The position numbers were made by a program, and so were the translations under genes. The notes beneath the pieces are model-generated. The model searched no databases and was not told where the DNA came from. It saw only the letters and a program-made list of their open reading frames with translations. A stretch of 64,000 nt of DNA from Pyrenochaeta sp. MPI-SDFR-AT-0127 (taxonomy: Eukaryota > Ascomycota > Dothideomycetes > Pleosporales > Cucurbitariaceae): assembly GCA_020747015.1 (NCBI GenBank), contig JAGTJM010000062.1:124001-188000 (forward strand). Reading direction: 5' to 3'. Numbering within the stretch: position 1 is the first letter of the stretch; the number at the start of each line of letters is the position of its first letter. Of this stretch, positions 22,208-32,634 are shown in pieces.

Positions 22208-23358
22208 ATGTCCAAAGATACCGTCAAACTTGCCTCCGGCCAGCAAATGCCTCTCGTTGGGTTTGGTCTCTGGAAGGTCCCTAAGGATACCGCTGCTGAC
22301 ACTGTATACAATGTATAGCTCCCTGTGCATAGCCCAGACATTCAGCAGTTCAACTTACGTTTAAAAAAGGCTGTTAGATCCGGCTACAGGCTCTTCGATG
22401 GAGCGTACGACTATCAGAATGAGCAAGAGGCCGGAGAGGGCATTAAACGCGCGATCGATGAAGGCATTGTAAAGCGCGAAGATATTTTTATCACCACAAA
22501 GCTTTGGAATAATTACCATAGCAAGGAGCATGCGCTTCCGATGATCAAGAAGCAGAACGAGGCATGGGGACTAGGCTACATTGACTTGCTCTTGATTCAC
22601 TTCCCTTGCGCTCTAGAATACGTTGACCCTGAAAAGGGAACGCGATATCCCGTAGGCAGCGCATGCCCAACAAACATGGATCGAAACTGACCTAGTTTTA
22701 TAGGGTTGGTGGCTAGAAGACAAAAAGACCGTCAAACCCGCCAATGTCTCCATTCGTGAGACGTGGGAGTCTCTTGAAGCCGCAGTAGATCAAGGCATTG
22801 CCAAATCTATCGGTGTTTCCAACTTCCAAGCCCAGTCTCTGTACGACATGTTCACCTATGCCAAGCACCCTGTCTCCTCCCTCCAGATCGAGCACCACCC
22901 GTACCTCACGCAGCCAGGCCTCATCAAGATGGCACAGACTCATAAAATTATTGTTACTGCATATTCATCATTCGGTCCTCAATCATTTTTGGAGCTGCCG
23001 CCTGCGTTTAGGCAGAGGGCTGGTGATGTTGGGCTCCTGTTTGACGCTGAGCCGATCAAAAAGATCGCGTCAAAGCATAATAGAACCCCTGCACAGGTTT
23101 TGTTGAGATGGGCGACTCAGAGGTATGACTATGCCAACCTGCACTTTTCTCGATTACATGTATAGCTAATACTTGCACAGAAATATTGCTGTAATTCCGA
23201 AATCAAACAATAAGGATCGTCTTGCACAAAATTTGGACGTCACGAGCTTCAATCTCTCCAGAGACGAACTTGACTCGATCTCTGCGCTTGATAAGGGGCT
23301 GAGGTTCAATGATCCAGGCCACTACCTACCCGATCATCCTCTGCATATCTTTGCTTAA
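22208..23358 (+). CDS. Xylose-reductase-type aldo-keto reductase
   Basis: Four exons (22208-22312, 22370-22651, 22704-23122, 23181-23358) give 327 residues, the usual length for D-xylose reductases (AKR2). The catalytic tetrad is Asp45, Tyr50, Lys79 and His112, seen in YRLFDGAYDYQNE, ITTKLWNNYH and LLLIHFP. The cofactor motif IPKSNNKDRL supplies the Lys, Ser, Asn and Arg that bind NADPH. KSIGVSNFQ and the C-terminal GLRFNDPGHY also fit. Family members reduce xylose to xylitol and L-arabinose to L-arabinitol in the cytosol, which would feed the dehydrogenase gene of this cluster. The second intron's donor is the least certain, as it leaves RYPGWWLED one residue shorter than usual. The gene is divergent from the zinc-cluster regulator. 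Confidence 0.9.
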
Positions 23359-24266
23359 AGAGGACCGGTTACAAGATCTGGACGCATCTGTTAAGGAGAA
23401 AACGGCTATAACCTAGTAAGAGTCATTGTTTGCTCCCCCAAAATATGTATTTATTTATTTGTTATGTATGGTAATGGATTCCACGATTTAAAGTGCCACA
23501 CTTAGATTTCGTGGCACTTCAGTCCTTATTTTGCGTTGATGGCGGCCTTGTACAAGACTATAGATGCAGGCGGTATTGGTATCACTAATCACCAAACGTT
23601 GACTTGCTTCACAAATACTCGCTGTTTCTCCTTCAGATCATTGAAATTCCTGATGATTGATATTCATGGTTGATGCAGCTCTCGTTGCACCTTAATTTAA
23701 ATGTGCATGCAATCCCGCTCCTCCGAAAACAGCATTAAAAGAATAGCGCCGCCGTTGTTGTCGTGGCAATGAAAAGCCCCTCGAAATCTCTTTAGTTAGT
23801 TTAGATGGATAGTTAACAAGATAGGGTAGAGGTTATTTTCAAATAGGTCATATATGCGCACCTCCGACAAGATGTAAGGTGCATAGATAAGATGGTGAGA
23901 CACTGAATCAGAATGCTCATCTGACTCCCAGGTGGACACATGTGTCGTGTCATCGAACATAGAATCTGGAGTGCCGGGAGTACATCTTTTATTATTATCT
24001 TACTATTTCTAGGGGGATAGTCCTCCAGCCATAAGATCAAGGGTCGGAAGGCGCCGCATTCAGACCACACGGGAGGCCCCGAAAACGGGTGTAATCATCT
24101 TGGCTATCGGTTGACTCTCAGATCTACGGTCCGAGACATGTAGTAAGCTCTAGAACTATAACTATCTTTGGTAAAACATTACAAGCTCACTACAAAGGCT
24201 TTCACAATTCCTATTAGCTCTCTTTTGATTGTATCGGCAACGACAAATTTCCTCGTAGAATCCACG
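23359..24266. other. Intergenic, AT-leaning, no gene seen
   Basis: Follows the reductase stop and precedes the deaminase-like gene. The composition is more AT-rich than its neighbours, and no open frame resembles a protein. It marks the right end of the carbohydrate cluster. Confidence 0.5.
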
Positions 24267-24944
24267 ATGCCCCCATCCATGACCATGCCATCACTATCCG
24301 GCTCAGTTTTTATATCAGCCCTCTTGAAGACTATCGAAGCGCGGATTATTCCCCTTACGAAGGAAGGTGTCGCATCGGGTTCTAAAGTCTTTGGTGCCGC
24401 TATCATCTCCCGTGAAAACCTCAATCCTTACACGATCGCAACAAACAATGAGCGCATCTCTCCTCTTTTGCACGGCGAGGTCAACTGCATTCAAAGGTTC
24501 TTTACTGTGGACTTTCCGGACCCGGCAAAGCGACCCGACCCAAGAGATAATTGCATCTTCCTTGCGACGCATGAGCCATGCAGTCTGTGTCTGAGTGCTA
24601 TAACATGGTCCGGCTTTAGGGAAATATACTACTCATTTACGTATGAGGATAGCCGAGATCTTTTCGCTATCCCCTATGACATTGAGATACTGGAAGAGGT
24701 ATTCAGGGTTCGCGGTGAGGCAGAGTCGGAAGAGTTAGTTCAGAAAAGGCCTTTGTACAATCGCACGAACAAGTTCTTCACCGCGAAATCTCTTGCAGAC
24801 GTAGTGCAGGACATCACAGACCAAAGTGAGAGGATGAAATGGAAGCAGGAAATTGAAAGAATTAAGGGGCTGTATAATGCGCTGAGCGAAGTATATCAGG
24901 AAGGCAAGACGGCGGGCGCAAAGAGCGCGAGTGTCTGGAAGTAA
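24267..24944 (+). CDS. Cytidine/deoxycytidylate deaminase-like zinc protein
   Basis: A single-exon 225-residue protein with both halves of the cytidine-deaminase fold signature: LHGEVNC (zinc-binding His and catalytic Glu) and THEPCSLCLSAITWSG (PCxxC, the two zinc Cys). The family hydrolyses amino groups from cytosine, guanine, adenine or related rings; the spacing here suits the free-base/nucleotide or tRNA adenosine deaminase side rather than APOBEC-like proteins. The C-terminal 80 residues after the PCxxC half are charged and helical (ITDQSERMKWKQEIERIKG) and not part of the minimal fold. The ATG at 24267 is the first in frame; others follow at residues 5 and 7. Substrate unknown. It is not clearly part of the carbohydrate cluster. 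Confidence 0.8.
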   Translation: MPPSMTMPSLSGSVFISALLKTIEARIIPLTKEGVASGSKVFGAAIISRENLNPYTIATNNERISPLLHGEVNCIQRFFTVDFPDPAKRPDPRDNCIFLATHEPCSLCLSAITWSGFREIYYSFTYEDSRDLFAIPYDIEILEEVFRVRGEAESEELVQKRPLYNRTNKFFTAKSLADVVQDITDQSERMKWKQEIERIKGLYNALSEVYQEGKTAGAKSASVWK

Positions 24945-25443
24945 GCAATTGATTTTGGGATACTTCATACTGTGAAACCCATTTTGCAGCGTTGATACAG
25001 ACTGTAGATCGGCATACAGTAGAACTTGGTAAGAATTGTTGAGTGTGGGGTGTCACCTCCGCGTTCGCTTAGCGTTATCGATAAAAAAAACTCCTTAGGC
25101 TCTTCGTACATTTATCGCACTCTCGTCGGCGGCTGAAAACATACAAGCGCCATAACTTTTCCTCCGCACCTGCACCATCATATCAATAGCAGGCTAAGAG
25201 CCTTCTGATACATTTGCGCGATCTTTCTGAAGCATTGCAGATCAACCAATTTCCCAGACTTCCTCTATCTGACCATTGTCAACAAGCCCCGTCAGCCATC
25301 TGAGGCATATCACATTTGGAACGATCTTTTACATTTCCATGTAGTCGATTTGGACATCCTCAGTTTCAGGGAACATTCTGGTAGCGGCACTCTGGTAGTC
25401 ACCACTGGTGCTCCGCAGCATAAACTGACAGTTGTGGGCGACA
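24945..25443. other. Intergenic spacer
   Basis: A 499-bp region between two rightward genes; it should hold the promoter of the TPR-SET gene. Only a short A-run at 25083 stands out. Confidence 0.5.
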
Positions 25444-27414
25444 ATGGCTTCCAAAAATGAACGAAATACTATATATCTCACCGAGCAAGAATCGGAACGC
25501 ATAAGAAATACGGTCAAAGATCGACTAGCAAGATGTCTGGAACAAATCGGCAACGCGCGGCAATCGAGGGAAAAGACGGCCGCTCTCCAACAAGCCACTG
25601 GCGCTTCTCTCATGGCAGATATGGGTGGCGCGCCAGATCCCGACTTAACACAGACCAAACGAGGAGGAGACACAATCCCTGCGATTGGTGTGGGCCAACC
25701 TTATCCGCCATGTTCGGCTTCTATGGAGAGTTTGGAGCCGATTACACTTCGCGACTTGAAGATGGACACACATCATCGCGGCATGAAGCTCACTATCAAG
25801 CGGGGAAGCCCGGTTGTAACCCTTGCAGCTAGGTCATGGACTATGGTACACGATGAAGTTGGGGATGAGACAGAGCGCCTGGAAATGTGTTTGCACAAGT
25901 CAAGGTACGGGGAAGACATCTTGGAATCAACCAAGCATTTCATAATTAAGGAGCCATATTTCACTCTGACTGATCAGGGGGAGGCCACTCTCCGAGTGGA
26001 CCACCCGTCCGATTTGGTCATTTGCGAAGAAGAGGTATACAGCAAAGATTACACAGAAGATACTCTGGCAGCGGAAAAGCTGGCAACAAAATACAAGACT
26101 CAAGGAAACGCGGCACTGAAGCAACAAGATATCCCTTTAGCTCACAAAAAGTATACGCAAGGCTTGAAGATAGCAAAGCAAGCCATGGTAACCGACTCCA
26201 ATCCCGATCTTGCCCGAGACATATTCCGCAACCGCGCCTATGTGAACCTGCTACTAAATCAGCTTGACGAGGTGAAAACCGATGTTCAGGCTTCTCTCAC
26301 CGGAAGAGATGACCAAAGATCGAAGGATCTAGATAGCAAAGCTTACTACCGAGCCGGCTGTGCTGCATACAATCAATCCAGGTTCCAGGAAGCGAAGTAC
26401 TTCTTCGAGGAGCAACAGAAGCTTACACCTGACGACAAAGACGCGAAAGTTCATCTCAAGAAGATCCACTTGCGTCTTCGCGAGCAAGAAACAGGCGCAT
26501 ATGATTTGATGAAGATAAAGGGGGCCCTCTCTCGCAAACAGCCAAGGGTTGAAGCTGCTGATTTCACCAAGAACACGCAAGCTAAAGACAGCCCTGAACG
26601 AGGGCGTGGCCTCTTTGCAACCCGGAATATCGCCGCTGGCGATATTGTAATGTGCGAGAAAGCGTTTTGCGTCGTTTGGGGTCATGAAGAGGAGGCTTTG
26701 ACGGCAATGACGTATGACGTTCGTGATGACACGATCAGAGTCTCACCAGTAGGCTTGAGTAAAGCAGTGGTACAAAAGCTGCTTAATAATGCCTCTCAAA
26801 TTGAGGCGGTGTTGGACCTTTATGGCGATTATAAAGGCAGTATTGGGCATGACTATAACAACGAAGACGGCACAGTGGTGGATGTCTTCCAGGTGCACGA
26901 CATCGTGTCGCGGAACGCTTTTGGTCCCGGCAGCCAATATGATGACGGTGTCCACAATGCCAGCACTGGTTTATGGGTTCATGCTGCGTACATCAACCAC
27001 TCATGTCTTGCTAATGCAAAGAAAGAGTATGTTGGTGATCTAATGATACTCCGTGCAACGAAACCCATCAGAGTCGATGATGAGATTTTCCACAGCTACG
27101 ATGAATCTCCCGACTACGATGCGCGACGGGCAGCTTTGCTAACTACTTGGGGGTTCGAGTGCAACTGCGCACTCTGTGAGGCTGAAAGGGCGGATGGTCA
27201 GGCTTTGAGGGATAAGAGGATGGAATTAAGAGGTGAGGCAGATGCCTTCATAGAAAGGACACCTTGGGCAGGGGCGAAAAGACTTGCGATCAGGAAAGCA
27301 CAGCGGCTTGCACAGGCAATTGATGAGACTTATGACGAGCAGAGGTACAGTGGTTTACCGCGCACAGGAGGACAGAACATACGGACATGGCTGTCGAAAG
27401 CGAGCCCACGTTGA
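25444..27414 (+). CDS. TPR and SET domain protein (SMYD-like lysine methyltransferase)
   Basis: A single-exon 656-residue protein. TPR-like helices occupy about residues 195-340 (KYKTQGNAALKQQDIPLAHK, then YYRAGCAAYNQSRFQEAKYF). A SET domain follows from ~380 to 610: RGRGLFATRNIAAGDIVMCEKAF, the cofactor-binding YINHSCLANAKKE, and the substrate-pocket Tyr region FHSYDESPDYDARRAALL. The post-SET CNCALC is present after WGFEC. This matches fungal TPR-SET proteins that use S-adenosylmethionine to methylate protein lysines; the target is unknown. The last 16 or so residues after RYSGLPR (TGGQNIRTWLSKASPR) do not look like the helical tail common in relatives, so a frameshift or lost 3' exon is possible. 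ATG 25444 is chosen; no earlier ATG is in frame. Confidence 0.85.
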   Translation: MASKNERNTIYLTEQESERIRNTVKDRLARCLEQIGNARQSREKTAALQQATGASLMADMGGAPDPDLTQTKRGGDTIPAIGVGQPYPPCSASMESLEPITLRDLKMDTHHRGMKLTIKRGSPVVTLAARSWTMVHDEVGDETERLEMCLHKSRYGEDILESTKHFIIKEPYFTLTDQGEATLRVDHPSDLVICEEEVYSKDYTEDTLAAEKLATKYKTQGNAALKQQDIPLAHKKYTQGLKIAKQAMVTDSNPDLARDIFRNRAYVNLLLNQLDEVKTDVQASLTGRDDQRSKDLDSKAYYRAGCAAYNQSRFQEAKYFFEEQQKLTPDDKDAKVHLKKIHLRLREQETGAYDLMKIKGALSRKQPRVEAADFTKNTQAKDSPERGRGLFATRNIAAGDIVMCEKAFCVVWGHEEEALTAMTYDVRDDTIRVSPVGLSKAVVQKLLNNASQIEAVLDLYGDYKGSIGHDYNNEDGTVVDVFQVHDIVSRNAFGPGSQYDDGVHNASTGLWVHAAYINHSCLANAKKEYVGDLMILRATKPIRVDDEIFHSYDESPDYDARRAALLTTWGFECNCALCEAERADGQALRDKRMELRGEADAFIERTPWAGAKRLAIRKAQRLAQAIDETYDEQRYSGLPRTGGQNIRTWLSKASPR

Positions 27415-27958
27415 TAGTATACAAGTGAAAAGTATTTAGGTCGTCTTTTACGGGCTGGACACCCTCGCTTTCTTGATTTGAACATCAGATTAATAGAGTT
27501 CTTGCACGACCACGAACATCGTTGCGACAATTCTGGAATTATCCCCCTATCTATTCATTTCCCCAGGTTCAAGACCTGCCAGGGTGCTTCACCAATGCAT
27601 AATAAACCAAATCACCCAGATGTCCCATACTTTGTTTGCCCTACCTTCACCTAAGTGACCCTATATAGAACTTTACTTTCATGGGTCCATACCTTGACTA
27701 TGCTATATCTATACCTTCACCCTGCTATATCTATACCTTCACCCTGCTATATCTATACCTTCACCCTGCTATATCTATACCTTCACCCTGCTATATCTAT
27801 ACCTTCACCCTGCTATGTCTATACCTTCACCCTGCTATGTCTATACCTTCGCCTTTCACCTTGTAACGCTCTAACCCACCATTTAGAACATAAATTCCAG
27901 CGATCCAAACCTACTAGCCGGTCTCACTCACCTTTGACGTGGCTCAACTTCAGCACAC
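27415..27958. other. Intergenic region holding a minisatellite
   Basis: Follows the TPR-SET gene. It contains the 22-bp tandem array described separately. Apart from frames produced by the array, nothing is coding. Confidence 0.6.
27701..27853. repeat. 22-bp minisatellite, six copies plus a partial
   Basis: The unit begins TGCTATATCTATACCTTCAC and ends CC. Copies start at 27701, 27723, 27745, 27767, 27789 and 27811, with a partial copy at 27833. The first five are identical; the last two carry the same A-to-G change (TATGTCT), so they share a recent duplication. The unit length is not a multiple of three, and every forward frame stays open and reads as variants of IYTFTLLYLYLHPA. Confidence 0.95.
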
Positions 27959-28430
27959 ATGACAGAGAGGGTTGACACAGTCTGGGCGCAAGCCGAGCTT
28001 ATTCCCTTCCTCAATCTTGTTTTTGGGAACAGATTAGTAACTGAATGGGAAATGGATATCGGCCGCGCGGAGTTGAATATTGGTCATGTCGTAAGTAATT
28101 GTTTACAACTCATTCCTTGCCCGTCAGTCCGTTTTGACATATGCCACGCAGCGCTTTTATGAAGACTTCCCCTCTACTGTCGAGTGCCTCCGTTTGTCTT
28201 TGGTAAACCCAGCTGTCCTCACTGCTGCAGAGACTGTGCAATTTGCTTGTGTCAGGCCACAAGTCCAGCTGTGCGTGGAGATTTTGGTGCGCCATGCAAT
28301 CCGACAACACACATACCCTCTATTCTCGCTAGGATATGCTCCAAGCTGTGATTTCCCTCGCGTTGAAGCGGACACAACTCAAACGAAGGCTGCGGGGACA
28401 TTGACGGGCGCTAGACAGGCTGTGCAGTGA
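27959..28430 (+). CDS. Doubtful small two-exon gene
   Basis: Exons 27959-28090 and 28152-28430 join in phase through a GTAAGT...CGCAG intron (28091-28151), giving 136 residues. The donor is consensus and phase is kept, which argues for a real transcript. The protein (MTERVDTVWAQAELIPF..., then RFYEDFPSTVECLRLS) has no motif I recognise, no signal peptide and no membrane span. It could equally be chance, or a fragment of a decayed gene. Confidence 0.3.
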
Positions 28431-29771
28431 GCCATGAGATCAAGACAGGCACTGTGTTGCACTCACGATATCGCGAGGCCACAGCTACTCTCCAGAGACG
28501 CCGAGGCTTGGGCTGTAGGCTTCAGTCTCGCGAAGCAAAAGGGCAAAGATAACCGCCAGGGTAAGCCTCGCAGTCGCGGCTCTGTTGGCCTCGGCGAACT
28601 TGGCTTCAGTCAGTACCGCCAGCAAAACGTCAATGTAGCTACAGGGCTTCACGGCACACCAGTACACTCGTTGCTGGGCACAGGCCCCACGGCTCTTGCA
28701 AACCCTTGCCATGGCCTTTCCGGCAAGTTCGAGTTGCTCCCGGATGCGGGCAATAAGGGCCTACGCGGCGTAGCGCAGGAGTTTCGCCCCGGCGCAGGCT
28801 CGCATGGCCTGTGAAGTGGCGAGGCGGAATGGTCGAGTACGAGTAGGATTTGCACGGCTGGGGACAAGGTCGAGAGGACATGCGACGCCGTGCTTGATCA
28901 GTACCGCTCTCTCTTGCACCAGGACCAATGTCACCAAATAGGCACACATACAGACGTCAAGTAATTAGAGTGCCAGATGACACTCCTTCCCACTGCGCAC
29001 TGCTCCGTGGTGCCTCATCTGGCTGGATACCCAATGAAACCAATTGCCCGAATCCGCCACCATCAGCACCCTCGTCTTTGAGCGCCACCACACCACGCCG
29101 CCGTTGCTACCGCGCCGCGTCTACACAATTGTAGAAGGAGCTCGATAGCATGAAACGCTGTTATCCTGCCATGCTGTGCTCCCAAGCCCTTGGCTATCAT
29201 GGACACCGTCCGACGATGCTCCACAAACGTCCTAGCGCAGCCCCAAACGGGAAGGTCACCAACACAAGAAATAAACAACACCTTGGCGGCTTTGGTGGCT
29301 GCATGGAAGCTTCAACAACCGTCATCTCTTCCATCTTAGCACCCCTTGGCACTTCTTTTTCGAACCCACTGCCCAAGATGCGCGGCAATCCTGCGCGACC
29401 TGGGTCGCATGGTATGCATGGTATGCAGTTTGACTGGCCTCGCCGCATGCCTATCTCATCCTAATCCTGGGGGCCTGGGCTTGGGACCACGGCCTTGGGT
29501 GCCTTCAGCAATGCGCTTATCCGCGGTCACATCGTATCATCAATCCTTTCGACCAAACCAGATGGCATCCCGCAGTCTTGCTGGTGGGGCCCTGTGCTAC
29601 TCGCGTGCAGACGCTGTGCAACTCTTGCCCAGTGTCCTGTCTGGTCTGGACCCTTGCACCACGTCTATATGAAGACGGGTCCCGTACACCAAACCCCCCT
29701 CAGGCGCTCCTCCACTCATCCACTGGCTCCTCCGCGTCGACAGTCCGAGTACGACCTCACCAGCCATCAAT
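28431..29771. other. Intergenic region, no supported gene
   Basis: A 1.3-kb stretch before the peptide transporter. Open frames overlap on both strands with no shared motif or splice logic. The final few hundred bases should be the transporter promoter. Confidence 0.5.
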
Positions 29772-31753
29772 ATGGCTGCCTCCACCAACGTCAAGGCCAG
29801 TCTTGAGATCACCAAAGGCGCTACTGCGCTCGATCCTATCCCTCTCGATGCCACCTCTACCGACTCGTCCCACGACGAGGGCACCCAGCTCCTGGGACCT
29901 TTTCCGACTGAAGAAGAATGGCTTCAGCTTCCCAGAGTCGCAGGACGAATTCCATGGCAAGCATGGACTGTTGCCATAGTCGAATTTGTTGAGCGCTTCT
30001 CCTACTATGGCACAAGCGCTGTCTGTATGTCAAATTTGGCTCTCCACTCCGAATAGCTCAATACTAACTAGACATCCAGTTGTCAACTTCATCCAGAAAT
30101 CTCTCCCCCCAGGCTCCAAGACTGGTGCTGGCTTCCTCAAGAAACCGGGCAGGTGAGTCGTTACACCCCAGTGGATTCCAATGTCCACAACCACCGTTCT
30201 GCCGTCTAGATAGACTAACATCTTCTGCTAGCGGTGCATTAGGCATGGGGCAGCGTGCTTCCACTGGTCTAACCATGTTCAATCAATTTTGGAGCTACAT
30301 CACCCCGCTTGGTGGTGCCTGGCTTGCTGACGAGTACTGGGGTCGTTACGCCACCATACAATACTCCAATATCCTCGCCATTGTCGGCCATGTCATCCTC
30401 ATCATGGCTGCCATCCCAGCCGTCATTGTCAAGCCCAATGTATCCATTGGTGTTTTTGCCGTCGGCCTCGTCATCATGGGGTTGGGAACTGGAGGCTTCA
30501 AGTCAAACATCTCCCCGCTCATTGCCGAGCAGTACAAGGATCAGAAAGCATATGTCCGCGTCAAAAAGAATGGAAGCAAGGAGATTGTTGATCCTGCAAC
30601 AACTACTGCTCGAATCTACATCTACTTCTACTTTCTGATCAACCTTGGCTCCATCTGCGGTTCCATTGCTATGGTTTACTCGGAGCATTTTGTCGGCTTC
30701 TGGCTTTCCTTCACGCTCCCGACCATCTGCTATCTTTTATGCCCGGCCATCTTGATTGTGATGAAGAAACACTACAAGCTGTCACCTCCTACTGGATCTG
30801 TCATGGGCAAAGCCTTTAAGCTCATCCGCTTTGGTATCAAGAAGTCTCCACGGAAGAACACCTTCAAGGACAACGACTTTTGGGCTAGGATCAAGCCCAG
30901 CGAAATCCGCGCACGTGGAGATGCTGTTCCTACCTGGATGACCTTTGATGATGCCTGGGTTGACGAAGTTCGTCGCGGTGTCCTTGCCTGCAAAGTTTTT
31001 CTCTGGTATCCTTTGTATTGGCTAGCGTACAATCAGATGACTGGGAATTTGGTCTCGCAAGCCAACACTATGAACTTGGGCTCAACACCAAACGACATTG
31101 TGTCAAAACTCAACCCAATTTTCATCGTCATTCTCATTCCTATCATGGATTTTATCGTCTATCCAGGTCTTCGAAAGGCAGGTGTCAGGCTCTCTCCGAT
31201 TAAGAAAATCACTGCTGGTTTTGCACTTAGCTCTTTTGCCATGGTTTCTGCCTGCGTCATACAGTACTATATCTACAAGATGTCTGCTTGCGGAAACAAG
31301 ATAAACAAGCTGAGCAAAACCCGTAAGGATTGCAATGCCGACATTTCTGTATGGGTTCAAGTGTTTCCCTATGGTCTTATTGGTATGTCAGAGATTATGG
31401 CTTCCATCACTAAGCTCGAATATGCCTACACCAAGGCTCCCAACAACATGAAGTCTACCATCCAGGCCATTGCGTTGTCCACTTCTGCCTTTTCCGCTGC
31501 TCTTGGCCAAGCCTTTGTCAGCCTCTCCGAAGATCCTCTACTAGTTTGGAACTATGGGTCCGTTGCTGTTGTTGCAATGTGCGGTGGCATCGGTTTTTAC
31601 CTCACTTTCCGCAAAGCTGATGCTGAGGAAGATGAGCTTAACAACCTTAAGGAAAGCGAATACATTGGTGGTCGGCAGATCAATGACGCGGAGAGTGTGA
31701 AGGAGGTCTACAGCGTGAGGGATGAAAAGAACGAGAAGAGTGCCTTAAACTAG
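29772..31753 (+). CDS. PTR2-type peptide transporter (POT family)
   Basis: Three exons (29772-30024, 30080-30152, 30232-31753) give 615 residues, typical for Ptr2. It imports di- and tripeptides with protons at the plasma membrane. The POT signature ExxERFxYY is present as EFVERFSYYGTS just before the first intron, and the second conserved motif is seen around FNQFWSYITPLGGAWLADEY. IMGLGTGGFKSNISPLIAEQ, FYFLINLGSICGS and the large cytosolic loop after TM6 with FWARIKPSEIR all fit. The C-terminal tail is charged (KNEKSALN). A frame that reads from 30080 through the second intron is not the real start; the in-phase spliced product carries the family N-terminus. Confidence 0.95.
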
Positions 31754-32634
31754 ACTGCTAAGGTGCATACCTTGGGTGCTCGGCAATAGACTCCAGAGTG
31801 TTTGAACGTCGACTGACACATTTGGAGTTATACCCTTCCTAAATACATTCATGTGGAGCAGACATGACTTGATGTTATTCTCAATCAGCCAACGAGCAGT
31901 GTGTCTATTCTCAACTGTGTGACGTTTTCCCACCGGCTATCCCTTCTTCACAACTGGCCGACCCCTACCCCAAGCAGTATTCCGATCAGCACGTCTTTCC
32001 CGTTTCTGAACATCTTGTAGCACAACTATCATGACTCTTTACAGGCGCTAGTCAATCAGCAACCAGCCTCAAGACATACATTAGGGGTATCGATCACTGC
32101 GAATGAAGTATCGAGTTACATTTGGTTAGTGGAAGACTCCATTGTGAAGCTCAGGAGCAGTTTCGATGAGTTCCTACGGACTATGAGTTGAATTTGGGAT
32201 GAGAGTTGTTCTAGCGAAGGGTAAGAATGAGAAGAACATTTGTGAGACGAACTCAAGTAGATGAGCAAACCCAGGTGTCAAATGTCCAGTGCGTGATGAT
32301 TTTCTATATGACGAAAACGCAACGAACTCTTGAACAACTGTGTTGGAAGATGTTAGATCAATCGTAATATCTAAACTGATCCACCGATAGAGAGATACGC
32401 ATCACTTGCGCACATGCATACCTGCGTAGCTGGAAATTTGGAAACATGGCCGTCAATGGTATCCCAACCATTCAGCAGGAGTGTCGCAGCAGCGTTGAAA
32501 TCTACACAAAAGCCTTCTCATATCCTGCAAAAATTTGAAATCCATCTTCAAGAACCAGAAAATTTACACCTCAATAATGAACAAACGTTGAAACACTATC
32601 CCTATGCGACTCGACCATTCCGGAGAAAGTCTCA
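31754..32634. other. Convergent intergenic region
   Basis: Lies between the 3' ends of the peptide transporter and the laccase. No gene or repeat is evident. Confidence 0.5.

Noticed and set aside
27560..27600. A GGTTCAAGACC stretch resembling a tRNA T-arm
   Set aside because: The stem is only four pairs, and no matching D-arm, anticodon arm or acceptor stem is present around it. No tRNA gene was found in the window.
27655..27975. Open frames over the 22-bp tandem array
   Set aside because: All frames are open only because the repeat lacks stops; the repeated IYTFTLLYLYLHP sequence is a by-product.
30080..30231. A start for the peptide transporter at 30080 reading through the second intron
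   Set aside because: The in-phase spliced model gives the ExxERFxYY signature from exon 1 and the family sequence in exon 2; the read-through frame does not.
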